A program made the translations under genes and the position numbers. Below, piece after piece: positions 51,061 to 62,109 of a stretch of 64,000 nt of DNA. The notes beneath the pieces were generated by a model that saw only the letters and a list, made by a program, of their open reading frames with translations, was not told where the DNA came from and did no database searches. The stretch covers positions 129,217,490 through 129,281,489 of the forward strand of contig NC_133396.1 of NCBI RefSeq assembly GCF_047511655.1, read 5' to 3'. This DNA is from Castor canadensis. Lineage: Eukaryota > Chordata > Mammalia > Rodentia > Castoridae. How positions within the stretch are numbered: the first letter of the stretch is position 1; each line of letters begins with the position of its first letter.

Positions 51061-54000
51061 CAGCTTTGCTGCCCAGAGACAACTTTGGTGCGGAGACAGT
51101 AACTCCTAGTGCACTTTGCCAAGGCACTACAAGCCAGAGTTCAGGATAGTCATATTTCAAGTACCGTAGATACCTGAAGTCCTGGAAATAAATCTCGAAG
51201 ACGGGGGTGGGGTTTGCCTTCTGGTTAGGGGGTTTGCGTGTGTGACTAAGGTTTGACTCAGGGCTTCCTGCTCGCAAAGCAGGCACTCTACCACTTGAGC
51301 CACACCTCCAGTCCATTTTGCTCTGGTTATTTTGGAGATGGGGGTCTCAAACTGTCTGCCGAGACTGACCGCAAACCTCAATTCTCGATCCTCCCAGTCA
51401 CAGCCTACCAAGTAACTAAGATTACAGGTGTGAACCACTGGCGCCCAGCTGGAACTTGTTAGTACCCTTCCTGCCATCGTCATCACAAGTGAGAAAGCTT
51501 AAAAAAAAATTTCATTTTGGTAAACTTTTCATTGACACGTGGCAAAGTGTAATCTCGCTTCACCCAGGTGCATTCAGATCCTGTCACCTAAAATGATTTT
51601 TAAAACAGGATCATTTTACTGTTTCGTGTGACTGAATGTCCAATATAGAAGGAAGAGGCACCCTATTTCTCCAAAAGCCGAATCCTGTTCATAAGAGGAG
51701 AACCAGTGTCTTCCTTGTTCTGTGGGTTTTAATGACAGTCTAGGGAAGGGCGGAGCTCCCTTGTTCTCTTGATAAGATTTCCAAGGATTGGGTTAGAGTT
51801 TTCAGGTGGTTTGTTTCAACAGCGTGCCTGCTGTTCTAGAAAGAAGCCTAGGAAATGTTTCTGTTTTAATTCTAATCTCTCCCCCCCCACACACACACAC
51901 TTTTTTTCTTTTTAAGTCATAAAGGGATTTTCTTCTGTCTCTTTGTTTTGCTTTTTGTTTTACCATGGCTTCAGTGTTTCTGGAAATTTCCAGTTCTCCC
52001 CTTAATTTCCATCCTAATTTTCTTCCTCCTTTCCAAAAAAAACGTAATTTCTAGGACATGATGTAAACAAGAAGTTTCGAAAAATCTCATGGAACATTCT
52101 AACCAGTTAGTACTCCCTCCCCTGCTACATAGTGTGTACTTCAAGGAAGGGAAAAAAAAAAAAAAGTTCCTTGCCTTCAGAGAACAAACAGTTTGCAACT
52201 TGAAGGGCACTGAACTCTTTAACTAAAGCCCCATAAAGTATCAGGGTAGTTCTTTTTAGTCCTAACCCAGAAATGCTGAGAAATCACCACAGGGCAATTA
52301 CAACAAAGCTAGTACTCATCTCCTAGGGTGGTAAAGAGGTGCTTCCAGCCATTAAATAAGCCTGTAGAAACGCAGGGTGCAAGGAGGCAGTCAGAGGCAG
52401 CCCATAGCATTCTCACTCCATTCAGCAAAACAGACTAGTCTCCAGATGGGAAGAATTTTAAGGACTAGACCCAGCTGGTCTAACGCAGCTTCTCAACCGG
52501 GGATGACTGTCTCCCCAGAGGGAAAACTCCAGAGACATGTCTAGAGACATTTGGTTGTCACAGTAGTGGAGGTGTGCTAGGGCATCTAGTAGGTAGAAGC
52601 CAGGGAGGCTGCTCAGCATCCTACAGTGCCCAGCCTGGTCCTAACAGCAAAGAATTCTTCAGCCCAAAATGTCAGTCTAAAATAAACACTGCCAAACACC
52701 ATCCTATCTATTATTTCAGTTACCCTTATTAACTTTTTTTTCTTTTTGCGGTACTGGAATTTGAACTCGGTATTACCCTGAGCCACTCCACCAGCCCTTT
52801 TTTTGTGTGTTGGGTATTTTCGAGATATGGTCTCGTGAACTATTTGCCCAGGCTGGCTTCAAACCACCATCATCCTGATCTCTGCCTCCTGAGTAGCTAG
52901 GATTAAGGTGTGAGCCACTGGCATCCAGCTAAACTATTTGTATTTTTATTGTTTATACCACAAGACTATGAGATCCTGTGTCTTGTTCACGTCTGTATCT
53001 CCTACATCTAGACTGCACATAAATGAGAACTTAGGAAATGCTTGGATTTGAATAAATTAATGGATAAAAGCTATTGTCCAGGGTAAATAACACAGCTGGA
53101 GGAGCAGCTCAAGCAGTAAAAGTGCCTGCCTAGCAAGCATGAGGCCCGGAGTTCAAGCCCCAGTACTAGCAAAAAAAAAAAAAAAAACTTAACAGGGTAA
53201 ATAACGGGTTAGTGTGGATATATAGATCAGTGTGTTTAGCTGGCACCATTACTGTATACAGTATGTGATTCCTATTCTTTTTAGCCATATAAAATATTCA
53301 TATCCTTGAACTTGGACCGGGGCATGGCCCTGAGTTTAATCTTCATGAATTTGAGTGTCATCATTGCATAGGGGCCATGCCAATCTTCTCTGTAGTGTTC
53401 CAATTTTAGTATATGTGCTGCTGAAGTGAGCACATTAAGATTTTTTTTTTAATAGATTATTGGGAGGTGGTAGACTGTGGAAGGTAGGGTCTGGTTAGAG
53501 GCAGTGGCTCCCTGGGGTTTGTTCTTTGGGGATGTCTTGCTCTGACCCCTCCTGTCATTGCTCTGCTTCTTGTCTGCCATGATACGAATGCTGTGCCACT
53601 GAACCCTCCGAAACGGTGAGCACAATAAATCTTTCCTCCCTTGAGTTGTTTCTGTCAGGTATTTGGTCACATTTACAATAAAACTAACAAATTGGTGTTT
53701 CACAGTCATCCCAAAACAGTGACTTTCAACAACAAAGGCATTTTGCTCAGGAACTTAAGAGTTGACTGGGCTTAGCTTGGCAGTTCTTCGAGGTTTTTCA
53801 TGGCATTCAGAAGGGTCATCTTGAAAGCTTTTTCCCTCACAATTTGCCTGTGGGCTGAGATGATTCAAACACATGATCCTTAGAGCAGGCTTTGGGGGAT
53901 ATCTCTGCATTTCTGTGAACCTCTCCATATGGTCTTTCTGCATAACACTCTCAGAGTAGCCTGGACTTCTGACGTAGTGGTTGAAGGGCCCTAGAGCAAG

Positions 54001-55595
54001 TATCCCAAGAGCAACGGCAAAAGTTGCATGGCTTTTTAAATTTTTTATATTTTTATTTACTTATTTTTGTAGTATACAGGATCAAACCCAGGGCCTCATG
54101 CATGCTAGGCAAGGACTCTACCCTTTGAGCTATACCCTTGTTTTTTCCCTTTTGTTTTTGTTTTCTTGTTGTTTGAAACAGGGTCTTGCTATGTAGCCCA
54201 GGCTGCTTCAAATTTATAATCCTGTCTCAGCCAGATAGCTGGGATTATAGGCATGCACCACCAGGCTGTGTTTGCATGCCTGTCACTTCTCATTGCACTG
54301 TAGTCATCGAGGCAGTCACCACAGCCAGCCCATGCTCAAAGGCAGCAGCACTGACTTCACCTCCTGGTGTAAAGATTGTCACAGAGCTTATAGATGTGCT
54401 TTAAAACCACAAGTAGTGTACACACATGCACCAGAGGCTTCATTCTGACGATTGGGAAGTCATCTCCATTACAGGCTACAAGATCCTAGGGATAACATTC
54501 TAAATTCTAGAGCTAGGTTTTCCTGTTTTTAAGACAAATCCAGCACATTCATAACATGATAGGTAAAGCCAGATATCCCTTCCATCCTCTTAACAAATAT
54601 TTGAGTTCCTGCCCTGTGCTAAATGACAAGGAAGGGAAGTTCCCTGCTCTCCAGAAGCTGATTTTCTAGTAGAGAGAGAGATACATCATAATAAGAAATT
54701 CTCACAAATCAGTAAGTGAAAAAGGAGAGGCATGAGGAAACAATTGTTCTAGGAACACTGAATGTATTCATGATCTTGACTGTGGTAATGGTTTCACCAC
54801 CACATACATGTGCCAAAATGTATCAGAACTGTGCACCTTAAATATGTGAGAGTTATACATCACTTATACTTCAGTTAAGCTTTAAAAAAAAAAATACAGT
54901 GGGCAGTATGGAAAGCTAACTCAGATTGTTTGGGCAGAGAAGACTTCCTGAGGTGGTTAGTTTGAGCTGAACACTGAAAGGAAGCTGGCCAAGCTAAGAT
55001 ATGAGGGAGGGCAGACATAAGCTGGTTGAGGAAGTAAAGTGGCCAGTGGGGAGGGCAGATGCTCACTGAGCAGGCGGGAGCCTGGGGCGGGTTGGCCTGT
55101 AGTCTGTGGTGTGTGTAGTGGGGAAGTTGCCATCTGAAGCACCCCTTCCGTATTTCTTAAGAATGATGGCAGGCACCGGAAGAGCCACCCAGCATCCTAG
55201 TCTGTAACCTACTGAGACTGTTGTGTTTCTGTGTTTCTTTTTTCTCCATTCCAAAAAGCTGCTAGAGAGCCGGGTGAAGTGTAAGCAGTGGTCAGGAGGT
55301 GGGTGAGCGGCCAGTTCAGTTACAGTCCTTGTGTTCTCGTTCACTGCAGCTTTTCCTTCCCTCCATGAGAAAGAAGTCAGCTCTGGCTAAAGGTAGCGAC
55401 CCTGACGGCGATCTTCTCCAGGACCACTGGCTGGTTAACGACATGTTCACCTTTGAGAACGTGGGCTTCACCAAGGACGTTGGCAATGTCAAGTTCCTGG
55501 TCTGCGCAGACTGTGAAATTGGACCCATTGGCTGGCATTGCCTAGATGACAAGAACACTTTCTATGTGGCCTTAGAGCGGGTTTCCCATGAGTAA
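50486..55595 (+). CDS. RABIF: Rab-interacting factor (MSS4), two coding exons
   Basis: Small zinc-binding protein that binds nucleotide-free exocytic Rab GTPases; known as a weak exchange factor and now as a chaperone that stabilises Rabs such as RAB10. Exons 50486-50617 and 55350-55595, with donor GTAGGG and acceptor tcactgcag, phase 0. Two in-frame ATGs: 50486 (MAMEPAEQ, 125 residues) and 50492 (MEPAEQ, 123 residues, the human length). Zinc ligands in 123-residue numbering are Cys23 and Cys26 (CQRC) and Cys94 and Cys97 (CADC). The C-terminal half, FENVGFTKDVGN to GWHCLDDKN, is almost unchanged from human; the N-terminus and the KKSALAKGSDP loop vary. The 4.7-kb intron holds SINEs, a MER-like DNA transposon, a U6 pseudogene and an LTR fossil. 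Confidence 0.96.
51230..51450 (-). repeat. B1-ID composite SINE
   Basis: gactaaggtttgactcagggc, attttgctctggttattttgg spacer, reversed monomer ending gaaccactggcgcccagct. Confidence 0.9.
51451..52485. other. RABIF intron, mostly unique
   Basis: A short (CA)n at 51890-51901 and a poly-A at 52150-52164. No exon or RNA gene recognised. Confidence 0.5.
52486..52680 (+). mobile_element. Ancient non-autonomous DNA transposon (MER type)
   Basis: cagcttctcaaccggggatgac, agacatttggttgtcacag, catctagtaggtagaagccaggg, cagcccaaaatgtcagt follow an old MER consensus I remember from human. The left inverted end is visible, the right one seems lost. Confidence 0.65.
52727..52930 (-). repeat. B1-ID composite SINE
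   Basis: ttttgcggtactggaatttgaac, a deletion in the ID part, gggtattttcgagatatggtc, reversed monomer ending gtgagccactggcatccagct. Confidence 0.88.
53092..53187 (+). repeat. ID-type SINE
   Basis: acagctggaggagcagctcaagcag..., gagttcaagccccagtactagc, 18-A tail. Confidence 0.87.
53336..53433 (-). pseudogene. U6 snRNA pseudogene
   Basis: Read on the reverse strand it starts GTGCTCACTTCAGCAGCACA, then ATACTAAAATTGGAAC, ACTACAGAGAAGATTGGCA, TGGCCCCTATGCAATGATGA and CACTCAAATTCATGAAG. This follows U6 almost end to end with scattered changes; the ACAGAGA box is intact, while AGATTAGC has become AGATTGGC. The 3' end diverges and lacks the U6 oligo-T end. No proximal sequence element or TATA was recognised upstream, so it is taken as a dead retrocopy. 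Confidence 0.92.
53445..53697 (+). mobile_element. Probable MaLR-type solo LTR fossil
   Basis: The order attgggaggtgg, gggtctggttagaggcag, ttgtctgccatg, cacaataaatctttcctcc, ggtatttggtcaca resembles MLT/MST-like LTRs of the ERVL-MaLR group as I remember them. Old, broken, no internal region seen. Confidence 0.5.
53700..54036. other. RABIF intron, unclassified
   Basis: No gene or named repeat recognised. Confidence 0.4.
54037..54145 (-). repeat. ID-type SINE
   Basis: gtagtatacaggatcaaaccc, catgctaggcaaggactctacc. Confidence 0.82.
54148..54277 (-). repeat. B1-like SINE
   Basis: gtttgaaacagggtcttgc, tatgtagcccaggctgc, gctgggattataggcatgcacc. Confidence 0.83.
54598..55080 (+). repeat. Possible L2-like ancient repeat, decayed
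   Basis: tgagttcctgccctgtgctaaat, ccctgctctccagaagctg, gaagacttcctgaggtgg, tgaacactgaaaggaagctgg resemble an old dispersed repeat, with an A-rich break near 54883. Confidence 0.4.
55350..55595 (+). CDS. RABIF: RABIF coding exon 2
   Basis: Acceptor gttcactgcag. LFLPSMRKKSALAKGSDPDG to ALERVSHE, TAA at 55593-55595. Carries the second zinc cysteine pair. Confidence 0.96.
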   Translation, partial: LFLPSMRKKSALAKGSDPDGDLLQDHWLVNDMFTFENVGFTKDVGNVKFLVCADCEIGPIGWHCLDDKNTFYVALERVSHE

Positions 55596-55845
55596 CTGGG
55601 GGGATGGAGACTCGCTCTACCCCCAACTATAAAAGCTTTCTCCACAGAACTGGCATTGAACCTGGTCTAACTGCTGTGCTGCTGTCTTCTCTGCAGTGCC
55701 CTTGAACGTGCAGCTTCCTTCAGGCCTCTTGTTTAGTCACGCTTTGTGTTAGAACATGTCCCAGCCTCCTAATTTTGGGACCCTGTCGTACCTCCACAGG
55801 TCTAGTCTCGTCACTGGCAACCTGCCTCAGCTATTTTGCTTTCTT

Positions 55846-55985
55846 TTTTTAAATCATATTATTGGTATACTGGGGGTACAGTGACATTTACAAAAGTTCT
55901 TACAATATGTCATAGTTGAGTTCACTCCCTCTGTCATCCTCTTTTGTATGCCCCAGCTCTCTTTTAACCCAGGGCTCCTTTTTAT
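55846..55985 (-). mobile_element. L1 3' UTR fragment after RABIF
   Basis: tattggtatactgggggtac, gacatttacaaaagttctta, same family and orientation as 8775-8859 but longer. Confidence 0.8.
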
Positions 55986-56572
55986 CATGCTCTGAAAGAT
56001 ATGATAAAGCAGCCCTTTAGTCACGATGACATATGACAAAATGCTCATGTGCTGATAGTTGAAACTCCAACTTTTTCTCTCATTCAAGAAAGCATATAAG
56101 CATCTGAGAGTCACTTTGTTGTATGACTAACCTAGTTATCCACAGTAATTTATTCTTTCTAAAAGTAAAAAATTTACAGACTTCGGTATTTAACCACTAA
56201 TCAGAAACACCTTACTTTGGCACATCTCAAATTCAGTGCCTGAGTCTTTACTTGGGGTTGATGTTGACATTTTGTTGTGAAGTGGAACATGGTCTTTCTT
56301 CCCTTTGCATCTGATGTGGTTTCTCATTATTAGCTTATCACTGCTAGTCTATTGAGCATTAGACTGTCGATCCCAAGAGAAACTCAGTCCCAGCTGTTTA
56401 CTAGGCTGTCTTAAAGAGTCAAGGGATGGACCTCTGCCCAGTGATATTGGAGTTTACAGGTCATTTCATCTAGCCAGGTGACTTACTTCCTGTGTTCTTA
56501 GGAAAAACTGCTTTCGTGGATAGTGTCAACGTTTACTGAACATACTGGGCATGGTCCTCAAGAGTTTTGGTT

Positions 56573-56658
56573 GGACTGGCAGAGTTGTTCAAGTGGTAGA
56601 GTGCCTACCTAGCAAGCATGAGGCCCTGAGTTCAAACCCCAATACCGCAAAAACAAAA
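56573..56658 (+). repeat. ID-type SINE with 13-bp duplication
   Basis: ggactggcagagttgttcaag..., gagttcaaaccccaataccgc. AAGAGTTTTGGTT at 56560-56572 and 56659-56671. Confidence 0.9.
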
Positions 56659-56671
56659 AAGAGTTTTGGTT

Positions 56672-57687
56672 TAGATTTAGTTGGAATCTCTATCTCTGTA
56701 CCAACACAAAATACATTTTTTTCTACCAAAAAATGCCTCTATTTCTATTAGTGTGGAGTTGCTTTGACTGTTTAATGTTAGAAAACTTAGTCTTCAACAC
56801 AATTTCCATGAATAGTCAGATCCATTTCTCTTCTGAAATGATTCACCATCTTAGAAGGAATTTGTATAACCAGGTTTCAGGTAACTTCCTATCCTCCCTT
56901 CCTTTGGAGGCCTAAAATTGAAATAAGGACTAAATAGAAACAGTCTCTTCCTTTGTATGTGTTAGTTACTTCCTTCCTTCACTCCAAAACTTTAAGGGCT
57001 CCTCCACTAAAGTACAGGCACTGGGCACAGTTCTGCAACCAAGTTTATCACCTAGAAAAGTGGCTCCCTTCCCAGTCAGAACCTGAAGAACTGTGTGTTC
57101 CAGACACATGATCAAATGCATATTATTATGACATTTGCAGAAAAACAAGTGGAATTATCCACTCAGGTCAGAAGGCACACAACCAAATAGATGTCACTTA
57201 GGGGCATAGGGCCCTCACCTCACAAGACAAAACTGAAGTTTGGCATTTTTTAAATTAAACTTTAGCTTTTTTTAAAATTAATCATAGAAATAGTACATGT
57301 TCATTGCAAGTAAACTTAATGGATATAAAAAATTTTTAATTAACTTAGTTTCCGTCATACAGGGATTGCTAGTGGGAATGTGTTATATATCCGTCTGTGT
57401 TTTTCTGTATATATGTATATATAAATAATGCATCTTTTGAAACAAATAGGAGACCATACTGTACTTTTATAACTTGCTTTTTTTCATTTTACAAACTAGG
57501 GTGAACACCTGCCATGATAGCAGATAGTCATCATGTATGTTCTCAGCACTCCACTGTATGCTATATGACCATTTTTTTCTTCTTGCTAACTATAATTTAT
57601 TTAAATCATCAACTGTTGTGTTGCCTGAAGTTTCTTATAAATAATGACACAACGTGCAACCATAAAGTTAAATCTGTCTCACAATCT
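56672..57687. other. DNA downstream of RABIF, no gene seen
   Basis: AT-rich, apparently unique; possibly the distal RABIF 3' UTR. Confidence 0.4.
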
Positions 57688-57760
57688 CAGTGGAGTGGCT
57701 CAAGTGGGAGAGCGTCTGCATAGCAAGTATGAGGCCCTGAGTTCAAACATCAGTACTGCC

Positions 57761-57772
<12 letters not shown>
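57688..57772 (+). repeat. ID-type SINE
   Basis: agtggagtggctcaagtgggagag..., gagttcaaacatcagtactgcc, A-tail. Confidence 0.85.
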
Positions 57773-57825
<53 letters not shown>

Positions 57826-57843
57826 ATATGTGTGTGTGTGTGT
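57773..57843. repeat. (TA)n/(TG)n microsatellite from an ID tail
   Basis: About 20 TA units followed by TATG and TG units, growing directly out of the ID A-tail. Confidence 0.95.
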
Positions 57844-58022
57844 TGGCGTACATTATGAGAAATGGAATTGTAGGCTGGGCACACCATCAAGGCTTTGCTA
57901 TATTGACATATTCCTCAGAAAAAGTTGTGTTAATCTACCATTCTCCAGTGTTGTAAAAGAATACTTGTTTTTCTGATCCCTTACTAACACTGGCTGTTAT
58001 TGTTTAGAAAATATTTTGCACA

Positions 58023-58110
58023 GGGACTGGTTGAAGTGGCTCAAGTGTTAGAGTGCTTCTAGCAAGTGTGAAGCCCTGAGTTCAAACCCCAGTACAATCA
58101 AAAATAAAAA
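58023..58110 (+). repeat. ID-type SINE
   Basis: gggactggttgaagtggctcaag..., gagttcaaaccccagtac, A-rich tail. Confidence 0.85.
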
Positions 58111-58111
58111 G

Positions 58112-58305
58112 AAGCCAGGCACCGGTAGCTCACACCTGTAATCCTGCTACTCAGGAGGCAGAGATCAGGAGGACTGAGGTTTCAGGCCAGCCTGAGCAAA
58201 TAGTTGGAGACCCTATCTCAAAAAAAAAAAAAAAAAATCACAAAACACTGTGCTGGTGAAGTGTGGCTCAAGGTGTAGGCCCTGAGTTCAAACCCAGTAC
58301 CTCAG
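58112..58305 (+). repeat. B1-ID composite SINE
   Basis: agccaggcaccggtagctcac..., tgtgctggtgaagtgtggctc, gagttcaaacccagtacc. Confidence 0.88.
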
Positions 58306-58516
58306 CTGAAACCTGAACCTTAGAGAGTAGCTTAAGGTCTGTCACCTTACTGACTAATCACTTAGTATCTGCTATCAAATGAGAATGTCATCTCTTCATT
58401 CCTCTCACACATAATAGGTTCTCAAATACTTGTGAATCAGTTCAGTGTTGTTTGCCATAGGTAGGTGGAGAGATAACCCATGGTTGCTGCTGTAAGTATA
58501 GAAACCTGCTTTTCCA

Positions 58517-58580
58517 GGCTCGGGCTATAGGTCATCGGTGGAGGAGCTCTTGCTTAGCATGCACAAGGCACCAAATAACC
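58517..58580 (+). repeat. ID-type SINE fragment
   Basis: ggctcgggctataggtcatcgg, tgcttagcatgcacaaggc. Confidence 0.65.
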
Positions 58581-58611
58581 TGCGGGGCAGTGGATTTGCC
58601 AAGGCCTAATT

Positions 58612-58940
58612 TTTTTTTTTTTTTGAAGGTACTGGGGTTTGAACTCAGAGCCTCATGCTTGCTAGGCAAGTACCATTACAGCCATACCCTAGCCCTTTTT
58701 TGCTTTAGTTATTTTTCAGGTAGGCTCAGGCATTTTTGTCCCAGGTGGCCTTAGTCTGCGATCCTCTGTCTAAGGCCTCCCATGTAGCTGGGATGATGAT
58801 AGGCATGTGTCACCACAACGGGCTTACTGTTTGAGATGGAACCTCAATAACTTTTTGCCCAGGATGGCCTTGAACCAAAATCCTCCCAATCTCTACCTCC
58901 CAAGTAGTTGGGATTACATGCATGAGCCACCACACCTGGA
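58612..58940 (-). repeat. Three-part B1-B1-ID SINE
   Basis: ggtactggggtttgaactcag, inner monomer with gctgggatgatgataggcatg, outer monomer ending catgagccaccacacctgg. Confidence 0.88.
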
Positions 58941-59117
58941 ATCAAAGAATGGACAATGATGGACTGACATTTTATACATTGTTATGTTGTGTTTGAGGCT
59001 ATCAAGTAACTAACAATTACTGAGGTCTTTGCTCGTGGTGATGGTGAGAGCCAATTTTCACTAACCATACCACAGAAAGCAACTAGATAGCCTAGAAAAG
59101 AAAGGTTTTTTTTTTTT

Positions 59118-59318
59118 AATCAATCTGTAATCCTAGCTACTCAGGAGGCAGAGATGAGGAGGATGGAGGTTCGAGGCCAACCCAGGCAAATAGTTGCAGA
59201 GACCTCATCCCCAAATTAATCAGAGCGAGATGGAGTGGAGGTGTAGAAAGTGCCTGCTTTGGAAATGCAAAGCCCTGAATTATATCTCAGTCCCACAAAA
59301 AAAAAAAAAAAAAACTGC
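59118..59318 (+). repeat. B1-ID composite SINE
   Basis: atctgtaatcctagctactcagg, atcagagcgagatggagtgg, ID part with a deletion, 21-A tail. Confidence 0.85.
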
Positions 59319-59889
59319 TTGACTTTCCCAGGGACAGTTGTCTACAGGCACTCAGAACGGCCCAGGTGTGCTATACTATCAAAAGTTTTCCTACAAAACA
59401 GCTTTTCACAAAACTAGGCAGTCCTCAACTCCTGGTAATAGAATTGTTTTCCTTTACACTAAAACGCTGGGGAAAGGACCAAAGTTCGAAAGTGAGAGGT
59501 GCCCAGACTTCCGGAGGTTTGCGCCACCGTGAGACCTGAAGGTCTTAGGAAACTGTCTCAGGTGGAAAACGGGTGTCAGCAGGGCCTGCGGGGGTTCCCC
59601 GTGTGTTGTCTGTGACACCAGCAGAACATCATAAAATGCTGAAGGCACAACGCAGTTACGGACCCAAATTTAAAATGAAGCTTTTCTGAGTAATTTTTAA
59701 AAATCAAAAGGCTAAAAGAAAAAACAAATCTGCTTGAAGGCTTCACAGAGCTGACAGTGATTTTGAGGGATTACGGGACCAGAACCCCTGGGGAGATGGA
59801 AGCCCAGGAGGAGGCTTAGTGTTGCCAGCCACTTTTCTGGCGCGTTTGCCAAATTTAGAGACCATTCAGAAGCTGATTGGTGATTTAGG
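59319..59889. other. No gene recognised
   Basis: Locally GC-richer around 59500-59620, with no recognised exon or promoter motif. Confidence 0.45.
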
Positions 59890-59965
59890 CTTTTTTTTTT
59901 AAGGTGCTGGGGATTGAATCCAGGGCCTCACATATGCTAAGCACATGCTGGAACCCTGAGCAAGA
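59890..59965 (-). repeat. ID-type SINE
   Basis: aaggtgctggggattgaatcc, catatgctaagcacatgctgg. Confidence 0.75.
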
Positions 59966-60469
59966 TTACTGAGTGATTTCACAGCTTCCCAGAATTAGGC
60001 GACAGGGCCTGTCAGAGTGCTAGCCCTGGCGATGTCCCTGGCTTTGGGTGGAGGCCGCCAGTCCTTTACTCCCCAGAAATGGAGAATGAGGACGAGAAAT
60101 AGGAAATAAAAGGCCAAGGGGACTGCAGCTCAGCTTCCAGTCAGCCAGCCTTGAAATTAGATGCGGGTGATCCCAGAGCGGTCCTTTCCCCAAACCTTGA
60201 CGTAAGCAAATAAAAACCTCTTCAGAGGAAAATACCATCATCCTAACCCTCAAATTATTTCTACAATTTCCTAGTGCAATATCCTGAACACAACAAAATG
60301 TCACCAGGCTTAGGAACAAGATAAACTAGCGAAGAGCAACAGGTGTATTGTGGCTACAGATATTGGAGCTATCAAATATAGACCCTAAAATAACTGCTTA
60401 CTATGTTCAAGCAGATACAAAAGTGTGGGAATTTCAGCAGGTATTTGGACATCTTAAAAACAAAAAACA
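59966..60469. other. No gene recognised
   Basis: Unique-looking DNA without a recognisable repeat, exon or RNA. Confidence 0.45.
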
Positions 60470-60600
60470 AAAACCTAATAGCACCCCCATAGTCCCAGCT
60501 ACTTGGAGGCTGAGGTAAAAGGATCATTTGAACCCAGGAATTTGAGGACAGCCTATGTTCAAGGGCAATATGGTAAGACTCTGTATCTAAAACCAATAAA
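60470..60600 (+). repeat. B1-like SINE
   Basis: agtcccagctacttggaggctg, gaggacagcctatgttcaagg. Confidence 0.75.
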
Positions 60601-60667
60601 ATGATGAATAAAAATCCAAGAACCAAAATTAAGAATTCAGTGGAAGGGTTTAAGAGTAGATTGGGTG

Positions 60668-60765
60668 GCCTGAAGGAGTGGTTCAAGTGGTAGAGCACCT
60701 GCCCTAGCAAGTGCATGGCCCTGAGTTCAAGCCCCAGTACTGGGGAAAAAAAAAGAAAAGAAAAG
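60668..60765 (+). repeat. ID-type SINE
   Basis: ggcctgaaggagtggttcaagtgg..., gagttcaagccccagtactgg. Confidence 0.85.
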
Positions 60766-60971
60766 TAGACTGACCACAGCTGAAGAAAGAACTAGAAAAA
60801 CTGGAAGCTGGACATACTAACAGATATTCAAGACTACAAGTACTTATACACCAGTACTGAAAGAAAATAAATTCATGAGGGGTCAGAAAACAACAGACCA
60901 CAGGCCAAACCCATTCAGCAACACCTCACTTACTAAGGTCAAGAGACTGGGCTAAGAATGGTTTTACATTG

Positions 60972-61050
60972 TTTTTCTTGCAGTGCTGAAGATTGAACAC
61001 AGGGCCTCATGCTTGCTAGAGTGGCTTGTGTCACTTAAGCCACAGCCCGA
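60972..61050 (-). repeat. ID-type SINE
   Basis: cagtgctgaagattgaacacagg, gtgtcacttaagccacagcc. Confidence 0.75.
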
Positions 61051-61470
61051 GTCCCAGTTCTTACATCTTTGTATAGTTATAGGAGTACCTACATAATATT
61101 CTCAAGCTTGCTCTCCATCTGCAAAGTCTAATTGCTTATTTGTTCACTCCTAATATTGTAAAGATGTCCTCAAATTGATATGTGACCTCAATAAAATTGC
61201 AAACATCCAACAGTTGTTTTTGTGTTATGTGTGTGACATTCAGCAAACTAATTCTGAGATTTATCCAGAAATGCCAAGACAGTAGTGGGAGGTCAAGGTG
61301 GAGGATTTCTTTTTTGGATAGACATATAGCTTGTAACAAGAATAGACAAATAGACTAAATAGCTTAGGAACAGGTGGGGATAATGATTTGGAAGGGCCTG
61401 AAAAAGGTTTCTTCAATGTTTGCCTGTTTTAAAATCTTGGTAGTGGTTGTGTAATAAATTGTTGAGCTGT
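61051..61470. other. No gene recognised
   Basis: acctcaataaaattgcaaacatcc-like text near 61187 hints at an old L1, but too little to call. Confidence 0.35.
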
Positions 61471-61680
61471 GCTTTTTTTTGGCAATACTAAGGTTTGAGC
61501 TCAGGGCCTCAGGTTTGCTGGGCAGGCACTCTACCACTTGAGCCTCTCTCCACCAGCCCTTTTCTGTGTTGGTTATTTTCAAAATAGAGTCTCAAACTAT
61601 TTGGCCCAGGCTGACTTTGAACCTTGATCCTCCTGATCTCTGCCTCCTAAGTGGCTAGGATTACAGGCATGAGCCACCAA
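61471..61680 (-). repeat. B1-ID composite SINE
   Basis: ttttggcaatactaaggtttgag, tgttggttattttcaaaatag, reversed monomer ending gattacaggcatgagccacc. Confidence 0.9.
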
Positions 61681-61759
61681 CTCACTGATGGCAGGCGAGC
61701 TGTATTTCTTTTGTACACTTTTCTGAATAGACATTATGTCTTTGAAATTAAAAAGAGTT

Positions 61760-61842
61760 TTATTTTTGCAGAGCTGAGACCGTACGCAAGGTCTCACACA
61801 TGCTAGGTCAGCACTCTATCATTCAACAATACCCCCAACCCA
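61760..61842 (-). repeat. ID-type SINE
   Basis: gcagagctgagaccgtacgc, cacatgctaggtcagcactc. Confidence 0.65.
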
Positions 61843-61971
61843 AGGAAAAGGTGTTCTAAAGAACCAACGGTCTTAACATGAAGCCGCTTTCCTAAATACC
61901 ACATTTTACTTCAAAATCAGAAGGCATTTCATTTCCATTATCTCCTAATTCTATATCCATTTAAATTTGAA

Positions 61972-62100
61972 ACCCATAGCCAGGTGTGGGTGCACGAGCC
62001 TATAATCCTAGCAGGCTGGGGTAATCCCAGGAGGCTGAGGCACAAGGATAGAGTGTTCAAATGCCAGCTTGGGCTACATAGACTCTGTCTCAAAAAGAAA
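61972..62100 (+). repeat. B1-like SINE
   Basis: agccaggtgtgggtgcacgagcc, tgccagcttgggctacatagac. Confidence 0.8.
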
Positions 62101-62109
62101 CTGCTTAAT

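Larger units (their letters stand above)
55596..57500 (+). other. RABIF: RABIF 3' UTR and flank (end not determined)
   Basis: Begins after the stop. It contains an L1 3' fragment and an ID, so either the UTR is short or it carries repeats. No clear AATAAA identified, so the mRNA end is left open. Confidence 0.4.

Noticed and set aside
50600-51316. 238-codon reverse-strand open frame over the RABIF CpG island
   Set aside because: High GC content removes stop codons; the sequence is low-complexity, Arg/Gly/Pro-rich, overlaps a SINE at one end and matches no family I know.
59338-59648. Locally GC-rich patch that could be a promoter or first exon of the next gene
   Set aside because: CpG content is modest, no convincing donor or conserved coding sequence; KDM5B would be expected downstream but nothing of it is recognisable.
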